Assembly: GCA_021234155.1 (NCBI GenBank)
Contig: JAJEKV010000032.1
Coordinates: 7,904,736-7,968,735 of the forward strand
DNA length: 64,000 nt
Direction: 5' to 3'
Source: Isoetes taiwanensis
Taxonomy: Eukaryota; Streptophyta; Lycopodiopsida; Isoetales; Isoetaceae
The position numbers and the translations under genes were made by a program. The notes under the pieces were generated by a model. The model saw only the letters and a list, made by a program, of their open reading frames with translations. It had not been told where the DNA came from and made no database searches. Shown piece by piece: positions 23,651 to 34,464 of this stretch. Numbering within the stretch: position 1 is the stretch's first letter; each line of letters begins with the position of its first letter.

Positions 23651-23660
23651 ATCCAGGACG

Positions 23661-23715
23661 GAATCAAACTCACAACTTTATGCCCCTCAACATAAGGATT
23701 ATACCCCTTATCCCA
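23661..23715 (-). mobile_element. tRNA-like SINE head (A and B boxes)
   Basis: On the minus strand TGGGATAAGGGG (23715-23704) fits the RNA polymerase III A box at all but one position. GTTTGATTC (23669-23661) fits the B box at all but one. They are 46 nt apart, the spacing of a tRNA gene. No cloverleaf closes, so this is a tRNA-derived retroposon head and not a tRNA gene. The body would extend leftward on the + coordinates. Confidence 0.45.
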
Positions 23716-23739
23716 TTAAAGCAAGGAGGTTTTGTAGAA

Positions 23740-24060
23740 AAACAACCATAAGGGGGGATAAAAAAGGCTGTTGGGGGGGGCTCATACCACCACCTTGCCA
23801 AGAGAATACATGTCCAACACCCCCAAGGCGAAAAAAGCAGCTATGGTGGAAACCTAACCTTGTTTGTATAGGAAACTTACTTTAAAGAGTGAACAACACG
23901 AAAGAGGGGAAGTAAGGCTTCAACGGTAAAAATGCGGGGGAAGGTAAGCACGTGTGGCCATACGAAATAAAAGTTGGAGGTACGAATCTGACAGGTCTAG
24001 CAGGTACGGATCTGACAGTGTCTTAATCCGACAGACTGGGAAAGCTTCGAGCCAGTGGTC
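23740..24060. other. no gene seen
   Basis: Intergenic; nothing recognisable apart from short G-runs. Confidence 0.35.
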
Positions 24061-25180
24061 TTATGAAATTTTTTTACCTTATCTGTAACGCCATAGCCAT
24101 GGCAACTTTTCCCATTCTAATGCCTTTATGTGAAGCTTTTGGCTATGGCACTGCCTCCGAATACCACATGGCTCCATGCAACTACATGCCATTCAAGTGT
24201 TGCACGCCTGATTCTGTATTTTGCATGCCTTTGCATGTCTTTGCATGTGCATTCCGACGTCTTGCATGCATATCTGTTTCCCTATAAATCAGAGAAATCA
24301 AGTCCGACTTAGATTTCCAATGGAGAGAGGAGATAAGATCTGGGCGCTAAAGATCAGAGCCCTCGGTAAATTGATTCTTCACCAATTTTGTTGCATGTGA
24401 ATCTCTGAAGAAAACTTTGCAGTAGCTTTATTCTGGCACAGAGAGACTCTGAAGCTATTCTTCAACTGTTATTCCGCTCCATGCAGCTGCATGTGCCCGA
24501 TCATTGCATGCTCGTTTCGACACTTTGCATGCCTATAAATCAAGATCTTCATATCCGGTATGTTTAATGTAGAGCTAAGGGATCCAGTGCTTGCTATGGT
24601 ATTGCTATGGCCGCAACAGTCTGGATGTGATACAACCGGTATGGTCATGATTCTGAAAGCCTTATGAAAAGATATGATCAAATCAAAAGTTATGTCTGTG
24701 AATGTTTTGAATGTGAACAGGCGCCGGAAAATGAAGCAAAAATGGAGAAGATCCTTAAGACGTTTACCAGCAGGACGCTTGCACAGGAAAACTCCGGATT
24801 TGAGGCAATGGTTGTGCCGATCACCACAGCTAAGCAAAGATTTAGCTAAAACTTCCTTTTCGGCCAGGCTTTTCGACATGAAAGATGAGCGCAAAGATGC
24901 CTGATCTTGCTAAAGCCCCCTTTTGCCTTGTTTCTAACTGTGGTTTACCATTCCAGATAAAATACCAGGGCTATTTATGGGCGATGGGGTCCGGCACATC
25001 AAATAAGGCGGAAGGAACAAAGGGGGAGGGTTACTGCATGGCGTAAGGCATGCCAGAATGCATGTCAGAAAGCAAGATCGATGTACAAGAAACTCCAGCT
25101 TCGAATTCTAAGCCATGGCTGTGTCGAATGAGGCTTCAATTTCGACCAGGCAATCCGACACAAATATTCATAAAATTCGA
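24061..25180. repeat. duplicated promoter-like blocks
   Basis: Two diverged copies of a block rich in TTGCATGC and ending CTATAAATCA occur at about 24170-24300 and 24480-24550. Another pair (ACTCC(G/A)G… to CGGCCAGGC/CGACCAGGC) occurs at about 24785-24880 and 25088-25165. No protein-coding sense was recognised; it may be a decayed non-coding element with repeated promoter-like ends. Confidence 0.35.
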
Positions 25181-25198
25181 GTTCGGTCTACCATCCTA

Positions 25199-25763
25199 GT
25201 TAACTGGTTGGAGCATCCGCAATCCAGAAGGCAGGTGACCGCCAGTTTACAGGGGACAATGGGTTTGGAGCAGTCACCAGCATATCTTAGGTATATTCCA
25301 GCATATACCCAGGATATGCTAAAAACCCACATAAACGAGGGTTTGCCCCCTAGGGGCAACCCAAAAACATGCCATCCTCTATATTTACACCACGAAGTTA
25401 TAGACTTGTGTGGCTTGATATTGATGTCAATCCAAGGTCGACTCTTATTAGTACCTTAATTTGTGAATTTTCCTCTATTAATATCTCTTTTTCTCTTTAT
25501 CATGAATCTTTCTTACCTAAGCCTCGTCACAACCTTTTCTTCTTAAATACTCCTTCCTTTGATCTAACCATGTGATTAGGCCTTGTTATAATTTTTGGGT
25601 TGCCCCTAGAGGGCAAACCCTTGCTCATGTGGGTTTTCGGCATATTCTAAGTATATGCTAGAATATGCCTAAGATATACCAGAAACTGCTCCAAACTTAT
25701 TGTTTCCTATAAACTGGCAGTCGCCAGCATTGTTGGGCAGCCGGTGTGGAAACTGGCTAACCG
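25199..25763. mobile_element. foldback/TIR element with inverted arms of about 170 bp
   Basis: The left arm (25199-25368) and right arm (25591-25763) are inverted copies with about 75-80% identity. They share CCAGTTTA, TTTGGAGCAGT, AAAACCCACAT and TAGGGGCAACCCAAAAA in mirrored order. The 220-bp centre is AT-rich and non-coding. Long arms, a short unrelated loop and no transposase define a non-autonomous foldback element. Confidence 0.7.
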
Positions 25764-28140
25764 GCAGTGCAAACGAAAACGTATCGATTTTCTCCTCCTC
25801 TTGGCCTATTTAGGCCATTTTTGGGAATCGATCTTCAATTTTATCAAATGGGTCCGCCGATTAGCGGCAAGCTGGCCATTGTAAAATAACTATCTATAGT
25901 TGCTTTGTAGCTTGATTTCGGCGCACTACCAACATTTCTTTATAGGCATTTCAAAGGTTTTACAGTTGGAGGCATGGGATATTGATAATGTTGTTTTAGA
26001 TGCAAAGAAGTGGTTGAGAATGAAAATTTGAAAATAAGGGCCTATGATGGATTAAGCGCACTATAGAAGATTGTAGAGCAGATTACAGGGCGTAACTTTT
26101 TGTCAGATAAGTTTTAGCAGGCCTGGAAGGATCATCTTGGTTCTGAACTTAGACAAGAAGATTCAAGCAGCACAACTAAATGTTCAGATGTAAGCATAAA
26201 TCCTCGATTTAATGTCATCATTGTAGATGTGGATGTATGAGATGTTCGTTTTGGATTAAGTGCATTTCCACTACCATTTGTGAGCAAGAAATTCCTACTA
26301 GCAGCTTGCATAGCCATGCATGAAGTGGGGTTGCTTGCAATAAATATCTTGTCATGTGAAGCTATGCAATATAGGAAAACAATTATTGCAACATGTATGA
26401 GATTGAGGTAAAGAATAGTGACAATTACATGGTTTTCTCTCTACCATTAGAGGTTGGGAAGGATGTTAGCCATAACATTTTGTCTTCAAAAGTACAATCT
26501 CTGATAGATAATGGCTTGGTTGACATGATAAGCAAAGTCTAATAGAAGAATATTTTAGCGTATGTAGTTTTTGATACCTCAGACATGTGAAGGAAAAGCA
26601 TGCTTTTTGGATTGAGTTTTCAAATGTGATCTTCTAAACAGAGGTCCCACTTGTTACACAGGAATTTACGAATTTAGGGAAATGAAGGCTTGGAAGTTCT
26701 TACAAATTAAACAGAGGGCAAGGCAGAGGATTATTGAAGAGACATGGTAGCAGATTAAAGTAGATCACATCAGGAGTACTTGGAAGCTTACGTGAAGGAT
26801 GGAGGGCAAGTAAAAGTACCTATGATTGGACTTGGAGGTAGTGCACTACCAAGTTCTTCTTAGGCATTTTAAAGGTTTAAGTTTCCAATATTGAGGAGTG
26901 GGCAATTTTTTTACCGCTTACAAAAGATTACTCTGAACTTGAGAATAAGAGCCTCTGATACATTGCGCCACTCATTTGGATTCTAATTGTCAGATAAGTT
27001 GAAGGCAACCTATTTTTTGTGCCTTTGGTTCATTGATGGATTAAATAAATTCACGAAATGAGGAAGTCAAGGTTATAAAGATGGTTTATATATATTTTCT
27101 GCATGTCTACAAGGCTAATTACACAAACAGCAAGGGGTGTATGGTGAGTCCCAAGCTGCAGCAGACCATCTCAAGGAATTACACCTGGAGGCTTCCGTTA
27201 TAAATTTGTGCATTTAATGATATGAATTGTTTACCTTTTTGGGATGGCTTGATTTACAAGGTTACCCATGTCAGACAAACAGAACTCATCAGCAAAAGGA
27301 TACACCTTGAAGGCATTCTTGAAGAGCTTTACTCTCATCAAAACTAGAAGTTGGACTGATCCAGAAAATGTTGAAGCCTGTATGATGACCTTTGATTCTT
27401 CATTTTTCTCTTTGCTGCTAAAAACTTGTTGCTAATATTTTCGCATAGTTGGTTCATGCTTCTTACTTTTTAAAAAAATGCTCAAAACAGGATGACTTCA
27501 AATTGTTGAAATGTGGAAATGCACAGAAAGTTGGAAAAAATATTTTTCAAATTTACATTTTTTATTCATACATATCGCATTTGGCGCTCCTTTATTCACA
27601 CCGAAATTGCAAGTAGAGGGTCAAAAAAGGATTGATTGTAAATGTATCGGCAACTGGAAAGATCTCGATATTTGAGATGAGCCTGAATCGTTCAATCCAA
27701 AGAGGTTTGTTGGAAGCAAGTAAGATGTGTACTGGTTGGGATTTCAGTGTACTTTGGCCAACGGTTGTGCCACTAAGTTATCTTGAGCAGGCATGACATA
27801 AGAGTTGAAGTCTTTTCTGTATATAGCAGTTCCATTCTCATCTGTGGGCTTGGGTTTAGTGCTCGAGGATGTCTTTCCAATTCACAAAAAAGTTACCAAA
27901 TGATCTAGGTAAAGCTCATAACTTTAGGCAACATTTCAATAAAGGTGATGGTCATGGCAGCCTTCAAACACACTCTAGTAAATGCAAAATATACATAGCT
28001 TGAGCTTGGGTTTCCCTTTTCTTGAGCGAAAAAAATATGAGCTGAGTTTCCTAGTTGATATGGCAATAATGGGAAAATCTGGGCTAGGTTTCGAACAGAA
28101 CGGTACTAATTAGCCCTTTCTCGGCTCTATGGTATTGGTT
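25764..28140. other. anonymous DNA with a diverged internal duplication
   Basis: Blocks at about 25922 and 26830 share GCACTACCAA…TTCTT…TAGGCATTT…AAAGGTTT, and each is followed by TGAGAATA/GAAAATAAG-like text, so part of the region is a diverged duplication 0.9 kb apart. Short coding-like stretches occur but have many stops and match nothing I know. Confidence 0.35.
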
Positions 28141-28308
28141 GTATGCCATTATCCATGCTAGCCATGCTATTGGTTGTATGCCATTATCACATGTTACATG
28201 TATCTTGTTATTATGACGACCATACGAACATTCGTATCATACGAATATTATACTCGTATGTACAAAAGATGTCGTCACACGGATGCAAAAAAAAGTTGCA
28301 CAAGACAA

Positions 28309-28363
28309 GATTTGAACTTGCAACCTTCCAGTTGCGAATCACACACCTTTACCAAGTGCGCTA
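28309..28363 (-). mobile_element. tRNA-like SINE head with perfect A and B boxes
   Basis: On the minus strand TAGCGCACTTGG (28363-28352) fits the A-box consensus TRGYNNANNNGG at every fixed position. GTTCAAATC (28317-28309) fits the B-box consensus GWTCRANNC at every fixed position. Their starts are 46 nt apart. A T-arm of 5 bp with a 7-nt loop (GCAAG/CTTGT) and a 4-bp D-stem can form, but the acceptor stem does not pair and the anticodon arm is irregular. This is a tRNA-derived retroposon or pseudo-tRNA, not a working tRNA gene. Confidence 0.6.
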
Positions 28364-28498
28364 CCAATATTTTTACGTTTCCCTCATATGTAGGATTATC
28401 TCCAGGAGGTTATAGAATATTCTAAAACCTAAATGCATGCACGACACTTGGCGAGATCTCATCCATTGGAGTGGCACGATCCTGACCGTTGGCCTAGA

Positions 28499-28506
28499 TA
28501 TATAAG
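28499..28506 (+). promoter_or_regulatory. TATA box (probable LTR promoter of the gypsy element)
   Basis: TATATAAG lies about 285 bp upstream of the gag start of the gypsy element, where the U3/R part of its 5' LTR would be expected. Confidence 0.4.
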
Positions 28507-28783
28507 GAGACACCTCTTTCTTGTCGAATCATTCCAGTTCAATGCTAGCCTTGAGCCTTCTAGGCATTTGTCTCGTGTTCCTGCTTGACTTTGGGCCATT
28601 GTACTCTTGATTCATGTTCATATGTCAGATTCTTTATCGATCTTGGCATATTTCTTCCGTATTTTCCACGTATTTTCCTTGTTTTCGCATAGGTTCATGA
28701 CAGTTTGAACCGGAATCCCTTACTGGTTCTTGCCTGCTCTGATCCTAAGCATTTTTTTGCTCATACTTGGTGATTTTATATCT

Positions 28784-29690
28784 ATGGAGCAGGTTTCGAC
28801 TTTATTACAACAGGTACAGCAGCTTGTTCAAGTATGCCAGCAGTTGCAGTTGGACAATAAAGAGCTTAAGGAACGTATTGCTTCACATGAATCTGCTTCT
28901 AGTTCGGGATCGAGGCTATCAGATCCCAATATCAGCCTGCCAGAGAAGTTTGACGGCACTCGGTCCAAAGTCTGCAGTTTCTTGAATCAGATCAGGCTTG
29001 TGATTCAGCTCCATCCTCATAGATATCCCACGGCCCAGGAACAAGTGGGGCTGATTGGTTCTCTTCTCACAGGATCAGCTCTAAGCTGGTTTGCTCCTTT
29101 ATTAAAGAAAGGAGGCCCAGAGTTGTAAGATTTTGCTGCTTTCACTGCAGAGCTCGAGGCATGCTTTGAAAACACTGATCGTCAGCGCACAGCTGTCACC
29201 AGACTTTGCAAGCTAAGGCAAGGCTCTCGTCCAGCTTCAGTATATGCATCAGAATTTCATCAAGTTGCAGTAGATACTGCTTGGATGATGTTGCACTTCG
29301 AGATTATTTCCGAATGGGGTTACGAGAGGATGTGAAAGATATGTTGTTGTCTATGGAGGACCCTCAAACTTTGGAAGAAGCCATCAGATTTGTAGTTCGA
29401 TGTGATAATTGGCTCTTTGAATATAGGCAAGAGAGACGTAGTCAAGTCTTCCCTATCACACAAGTGCCTGTAGCTACGCCTTCCCCAGTCTCATTTGTAG
29501 AATCTAGCAGGTCTGGACCTGAGCCTATGCAGATTGATCGGGCAGTTTGAGGACCTTTATCTGCCGTCAAGAAGCAGCATCGGAGAGAGGCTAATCTTTA
29601 CCTCTACTGTGGAGGAGCTGGCCATACTGCTCGTGGATGCCATGTGAAGCGTCCAAATCAGTCGGAAAACTTCAGGGGTCGGTCCGAGTA
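28784..29690 (+). pseudogene. gypsy gag (retrotransposon gag and zinc knuckle), frameshifted
   Basis: The likely start MEQVSTLLQQVQQLVQVCQQ opens a coiled-coil-like N-terminus. A gag core follows (LPEKFDGTRSKVCSFLNQI, SLLTGSALSWFAPLL) with a stop at 29128. After a frameshift near 29280 the C-terminal half continues (LREDVKDMLLSMEDPQTLEEA, RFVVRCDNWLFEYRQERR) with a TGA at 29548. The zinc knuckle at about 29601-29640 reads YLYCGGAGHTARGC: the first Cys of the CCHC set is replaced by Tyr. Gag would coat the RNA in virus-like particles; this copy cannot. Confidence 0.75.
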
Positions 29691-30140
29691 GTAGGAGTCT
29701 TTCGTCGGCTGGCCGCCTTTTCTCAGACTCCTTTCACATTTCTTGACATGTTTATTCCATCGGATAAGATCAGCAAGACATTCTTCATCCCTATATCATT
29801 GAAATCAGAGGTTGGAAGATGGAAAGCATTGGCGCAACTTGATTGTGGTGCAAATGCTTGCTTTATGGATAATGCGTTCGCCATTAAGCACGCAATCCCT
29901 AGAAGCAAGGTTGAGCAACCCGGTTCTGTTGAAGTGATTGATGGACGAGAGATATCCTCGGGTGCAGTCACAGGATGTATTGCGCCTCTTCAGGTTTTGT
30001 TCGAGGGAGTTTCTTGTAGTATCTCCTTCAATATCATTGCTAGTCCACATGCGCCAATGGTCTTGGGTTTGCCCTGGCTCGAGCTACATAACCCACAGAT
30101 TGATTGGCATATTAGATCATTTCGATTTGCTGGTTCTAGC
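29690..30140 (+). pseudogene. gypsy aspartic protease domain
   Basis: The domain reads KALAQLDCGANACFMD: the catalytic motif is D-C-G where D-[ST]-G is usual. It is followed by VIDGREISSGAVTG and by the flap/closing part MVLGLPWLELHNPQIDW. It would process the Gag-Pol polyprotein. It is open over the domain but disconnected from gag and RT by stops and frameshifts. Confidence 0.7.
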
Positions 30141-30299
30141 TCTAGTCCAGTTCATCCTTTGTTCAGGCCTCTACACCAACACCGACTTCGATCCGTGCAG
30201 TATCATGGGCCCCTGATTCCGTCCTTGCTATTCCTGTTGCTGCTCCATGTGTTGATTCGACTCTTGCCTCTGCTGCAGTTCAGGCCCCAGATGCTGACC

Positions 30300-30480
30300 A
30301 TATTCTCGATGATGTTCCAGCTCCAGCTCCAGTTTCTGCTCTTGCTCCTACTCTTGCTCCAGTTCCAGTTCCTGCTTCTGCTCCTGGTCTAGTTCTTGTT
30401 CCAGTCCCTGCTCCAGTTCCTATTCTTGTTGCCCCCCTGCTCCCGCCTCCCGCTCCCCGCCTCCCTTTCCTGCTCCTCGT
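30300..30480 (+). repeat. Pro/Ala/Val-coding short repeats in the protease-RT linker
   Basis: Imperfect 6-bp and 12-bp units (GCTCCA, GTTCCT, CTTGCT) run for about 170 bp. They encode a low-complexity PVPAPAPV-like linker between the protease and the reverse transcriptase. This kind of linker is variable and prone to slippage. Confidence 0.7.
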
Positions 30481-30620
30481 TCGCTTTTGTAGAGTATTCT
30501 TCATGCTCTCAGTTTCGTATCTCGAAGATTTCTCTTCGCGAGTTTGATAAATCTAGAAGGCAAGATCCAAGTTCAGTGTTTGCAATCTAGGTTCACCCGG
30601 CACCAGCGAAATCTGCTCCA

Positions 30621-31617
30621 ATGCTCCCAGACAAATATGGTGACTTGTCTGATGTCTTTGACAAACTCAAGGCCAACAAACTCCTAGAGCATCGTCCATA
30701 TGATTGTCCTATTGATTTGCAGCCGGGGGCAACACCACCATATGGTCCGATATATGGTCTATCTCCCGCTGAGTTGAAGGTTTTGCGGGATTATATTGAA
30801 GAAAATCTAGCCACTGGCTTCATTCGACATTCTCGGTCCCTTGTTGGAGCGCCTATCTTCTTCGTAAAAAAGAAAGACGATTCGTTGCGTCTGGTCGTTG
30901 ATTATCGCGGCCGCAGTAAAATCACAGTGCCGAATCGGTATCCGCTTCCTCTGATACCAGAGTTATTGGAGCGACTCCAAGGTGCACATTATTTTACGAA
31001 GATTGATCTTCGAGGTGCCTACAATCTTATTCGAATCCGGAAGGGTGATGAGTGGAAATCAGCTTTTTGTACTCGGGATGGCCATTTTGAGTATACAGTT
31101 ATGCCATTTGGACTTACCAATGCTCTAGCAGTATTCCAGCATATTTTCGAGAGTTCTTAGACACTTTTGTTATCATCTATTTGGATGATATTCTTATTTA
31201 TTCTAAGACTCTCGAAGAACATGAGAGGCATGTTCGACAGGTCCTTCAGAAGCTTTGTGAGCATGAGCTATATGCCAAACTTGAGAAGTGTCAGTTCGAG
31301 CAGGATAATGTGGAGTTCCTTGGCTATCGCATTACTTCACATGGAGTCTCTATGGACCCGAAAAGGTCAGCACTATTCTGGAGTGGCAAACACCTTCATC
31401 AGTTCGAGATGTTCAGTGTTTTCTTGGGTTTGCCAATTTCTATCGACATTTCATTCGGGATTATTTGGAGATTGCCCTTCCTTTGACACGCCTCACGGTT
31501 AAGGACGTGCCATTTGAATTGACTGTGGAAGCGAAATCTGCTTTCGTTACCCTGAAGCATGCTTTCACCACGGCGCCAGTTCTTGCTCATGTAGATCCTT
31601 TGCGCCCATACTGATAA
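30621..31617 (+). pseudogene. gypsy reverse transcriptase and start of RNase H
   Basis: The frame opens LPDKYGDLSDVFDKLKANKL and carries the fingers and palm: FFVKKKDDSLRLVVDYRG, YFTKIDLRGAYNLI and [18 protein letters not shown] stop follows at 31160. After a shift the catalytic [10 protein letters not shown] is intact at about 31177. Another frameshift near 31370 leads to the RT connection ([20 protein letters not shown]) and to ...[11 protein letters not shown], where the element is cut off. The usual P of TNAPAVFQ is A here. It is inactive because of the shifts. Confidence 0.8.
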
Positions 31618-32379
31618 TGAAATGTAGCTAAGGAAAAGTTCAGGAGAAGAGAAAATGTAGAAAATCTTAACGGAGATGGTGGACAAAGTTTATATGCAAA
31701 GGTTGACCTATAACACAAACTACATAGAAATTTGACAAAAATTAAACCTAATAAGTTATACACCCTATAAAACCAGACCAAGACAATTGATGCTAAACAT
31801 ATGAAGGGTGCATCATGGTCAAAACAACGAAGGGTGCATCCATTGATAACTGCAATCAGATCCCGTAAACATGACTAACTGTGGTAGAAACACCGAAGTG
31901 ATGTGATGGATCCAAACAACACGCCGGCTGAAACCATGAAGCCACATGATCTGCCCTAAGAAACCACCACAAAAAGAAGTCAGTCTGCCGTGGAACTGAG
32001 TAGTTGCCAAGTTGGAACCAATCCCAATCCTTGTCGACTCAACTAGCCTCTGGAACATAAGCCTGCAAGTTTTAATGGGTTTCGAGAGTAACGGGGTCAA
32101 GGTGCCGCTATAAAAAGAAAAACCATGGAGAAATAGGAAACAATGCAATAAGTGGCACAACTAGATATGGTGCAGCATAAGGACTGCCAAAAGGAATACC
32201 AACATACAAGAACGTGAAGAACCAAGAAAAGGAATACAAGCATACAAGAAACAAGAATCAACTTGACAAACCAAAAACGGATCAAGAATCTATAAAGACA
32301 ACAAAAAAGACCAACCGAGCGAAGCAACCATGGCCAACACCTCCGCCAGCCAAGCATTTTGACCATGAAGTAATATAAA
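31618..32379. other. no gene seen between gypsy breakpoint and LINE
   Basis: The A-rich + strand has T-rich, coding-free sequence on the other strand. It may contain the LINE 5' UTR or another inserted piece, but no boundary could be fixed. Confidence 0.35.
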
Positions 32380-32719
32380 ATGATGGTTCAGGAAGGAATA
32401 ATAGTATCTACCACACTCTATACTTGGCTCAGAGCAAATAGACCCGAGGTATGTAGGAGACTTGCACAAATTGAAGAGTTGCAGCAGAAAGAGGAAGGGT
32501 GGCAACAGGTTGTTTATAGGAGGCGAGCTCAGGCGAGAGCTCATTAAGAGGGCCATTTAGCTCATCTGCAGCCCACTGTGCTGGCCCCTTCTCAAGTGGA
32601 TCGAATGGTGATTGATCAGGTAGTCCAGAACTTTTCTTCTTGGGCTGATCGTGTGGAGGCATGTGATGAGGCTTTGCAAGGGGATCCTAACCCCTTGGTG
32701 CACAAGGACCCGCATGGAT
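32380..32719 (+). pseudogene. LINE ORF1 C-terminal remnant
   Basis: The frame opens MMVQEGIIVSTTLYTWLRAN and contains EELQQKEEGWQQVVYRRR, the usual style of a plant LINE ORF1 tail (basic, RNA-binding). A TAA at 32545 breaks it, after which the same frame stays open to ...NPLVHKDPHG and a stop at 32719. That stop overlaps the ATG region of ORF2 (MDKKILSWNVRG from 32714). The close ORF1/ORF2 junction fits L1-type elements. Confidence 0.55.
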
Positions 32720-32748
32720 AAGAAAATTCTATCTTGGAATGTGAGAGG

Positions 32749-33087
32749 TGTTAGATTCTAAGCAGTACTCTGGCTTGCCACAACCGCACTCTTCTGCTGT
32801 ATGTACAGCCGAGAGCCCAAGCTCTATCCCTTTAATCACAAACAAGACTCCACCAAAAGCCACCTGCAATCCAGCTACTTCACCTCAATCCAATCACTGG
32901 ATTGTTCCACCCAGGATGCACCGCTTCCTTGCTTCTCTCTTCCTTCTTCCGCTTCCGTGAGTCTCCTCTTATACTATCTGCCATGCCCGCATGCAACTAT
33001 CCCGCATGCCATACCCGCATGCATGGTTTCCCATTTGTTGCTTCATGCTGCTTCTACATGACATGTGTAAAGGCTATATATGCAACA
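32749..33087 (-). repeat. copia 3' LTR (element orientation)
   Basis: This is the partner LTR. It matches the other copy at 338 of 339 positions by my reading. Confidence 0.93.
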
Positions 33088-33103
33088 TACTCCCCCTTAG
33101 CCT
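33088..33103 (-). promoter_or_regulatory. copia polypurine tract
   Basis: The minus strand reads AAGGGGGAGTAT immediately before the 3' LTR. This is the primer site for second-strand synthesis. Confidence 0.85.
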
Positions 33104-33775
33104 TTACACTCCACAACTCCGACCTGGGTTTTAGCATCTATCAACTTAGGTTCAGATAGAGCCTTAGTGAACATGTCCTTTCTTTGCAATTTTGTGGGGA
33201 TATAAGTCACATCTATCTCCCCTTTTTCGACTTCATCCCGTATGAAGTGATGATGTATTTCAATGTGTTTGGTACGAGAATGATGAACTGGATTTTTAGT
33301 CATCGCCACTCCGCTCTTGTTATCACAGTATAGCTTGGTAGCACTCGGCAACAAACATCCCAACTCCTTGTTCAGAGGCCGCCTGTGATACTGCTACATA
33401 TTCTGCTTCTGCACTAGATTTGGCTACACATTCCTGCTTCTTACACCCCCAAGATATAGCAGCATTACCTAATTTGCACACATAACCTGAAGTTGACTTC
33501 CTGTCATCCAGATCTCCTCCCCAGTCTGCATCGGCATAACCTGTTAAGCCCTTTTCTTCACTCTTGGTGAAGTGAATACCATCATGCATAGTACCCTTCA
33601 AATATCTCAAAACCCTTTTGGCCTCTCGTCCTGGATTGTTGCAAAAACGACTGAGCAAGTTAACTACATAAGAGATATCTGGCCTTGTGTTGTTGGCAAT
33701 ACGTAGAAGCGAGCCTATCAATGCACGATACGGCACCTTTTCCATTTCCCTTTGTTCAGCCAAGTTTTCGGGCAC
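33097..33775 (-). pseudogene. copia RNase H
   Basis: This contains RPDISYVVNLLSRF, GYADADWGGDLDDRKSTSG and SSAEAEYVAVSQAASE, the typical copia RNase H series with its acidic residues. A shift near 33360 moves to KLYCDNKSGVAMTKNPV and HIEIHHHFIRDEV, and the protein ends at 33097, just inside the polypurine tract. Confidence 0.88.
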
Positions 33776-34464
33776 ATCTTATCGCTAATTTTTGTACTGG
33801 TACAAGGGGTGTTTTGATATATTGCAATCGCCATTCTGTATCGGACCAAAGCCTTTTTGATATTCTGCTCTTGCGTCAAAGCAAGCTCCCCCTTTTTCCT
33901 ATTCCTTCTGACCTCCATACCCAACAGTTTCTTGAGCTCACCTAGTTCTGTTATTCGGAATCGTCTCTTCAATAACACTTTGCATCTCTCTAGGTATGAT
34001 TTGTCATTACTGACTATGACACAATCATCAACATAAAGTGCCATAATCAAGCACTTGTCCCCTTCTTTCCACATGTATAAATTGCCTTCCGTTTTCAACT
34101 TTCTAAACCCAATTGAAAGCAAAAACTTATTCATGCAAACATACCATTGCCTAGATGCTTGTCTCAAGCCGTTATATCGCTTTTTTCGGTCACGACACCA
34201 TATTCTTCCCCGCTCATATCCTTTAGGCTGCTCCATATAGATCTCTTCTTCTAGTTCTCCATTTAAGAAAGCCGTCTTCACGTCCATATGCTCTATCTCC
34301 ATATCATTCTCGAAGCGCCAATGCTATCGGGGTTCTTAGACTAGTCACCTTGACTATGGGTGAAAAAGTATCCAGATAGTCTACTCCTTCTTCCCGAGTG
34401 TATCCTTTTGCTACTAGCCGATCTTTATACCTTTTCTCTTGATCCATCGGCATTTCTCTTTATT
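33718..34464 (-). pseudogene. copia reverse transcriptase
   Basis: The piece from 34302 carries HMDVKTAFLNGELEEEIYME, GLRQASRQWY and the catalytic YVDD (ALYVDDCVIVSND). Then follow ELGELKKLLGMEV and a shift near 33780. The first part of the palm lies in other frames between 34302 and 34464. It is inactive because of the shifts. Confidence 0.85.

Larger units (their letters stand above)
28430..31617 (+). mobile_element. 3'-truncated Ty3/gypsy element, Tcn1/fungal-like chromovirus type
   Basis: The order gag, protease, reverse transcriptase on the + strand defines Ty3/gypsy. The RT wording (FTKIDLRGAYNLIRIR, then [18 protein letters not shown]) is closer to fungal and vertebrate chromoviruses than to usual angiosperm ones. 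RT reads into the start of RNase H (...[11 protein letters not shown]) and then stops dead at 31617, where unrelated DNA begins, so the 3' part of pol and the 3' LTR are gone. The 5' LTR cannot be bounded without a partner. Several frameshifts make it inactive. Confidence 0.75.

Noticed and set aside
28309-28363. Functional tRNA gene
   Set aside because: Acceptor stem does not pair and the anticodon arm is irregular.
28143-28425. Short frames containing TRQDLNLQPSSCESH-like text
   Set aside because: This wording is the well-known false translation of an antisense tRNA-like sequence, explained by the A/B boxes.
32801-33061. Identical 86-codon frames in both copia LTRs (also at 36603)
   Set aside because: They repeat only because the LTRs are identical; LTRs are non-coding.
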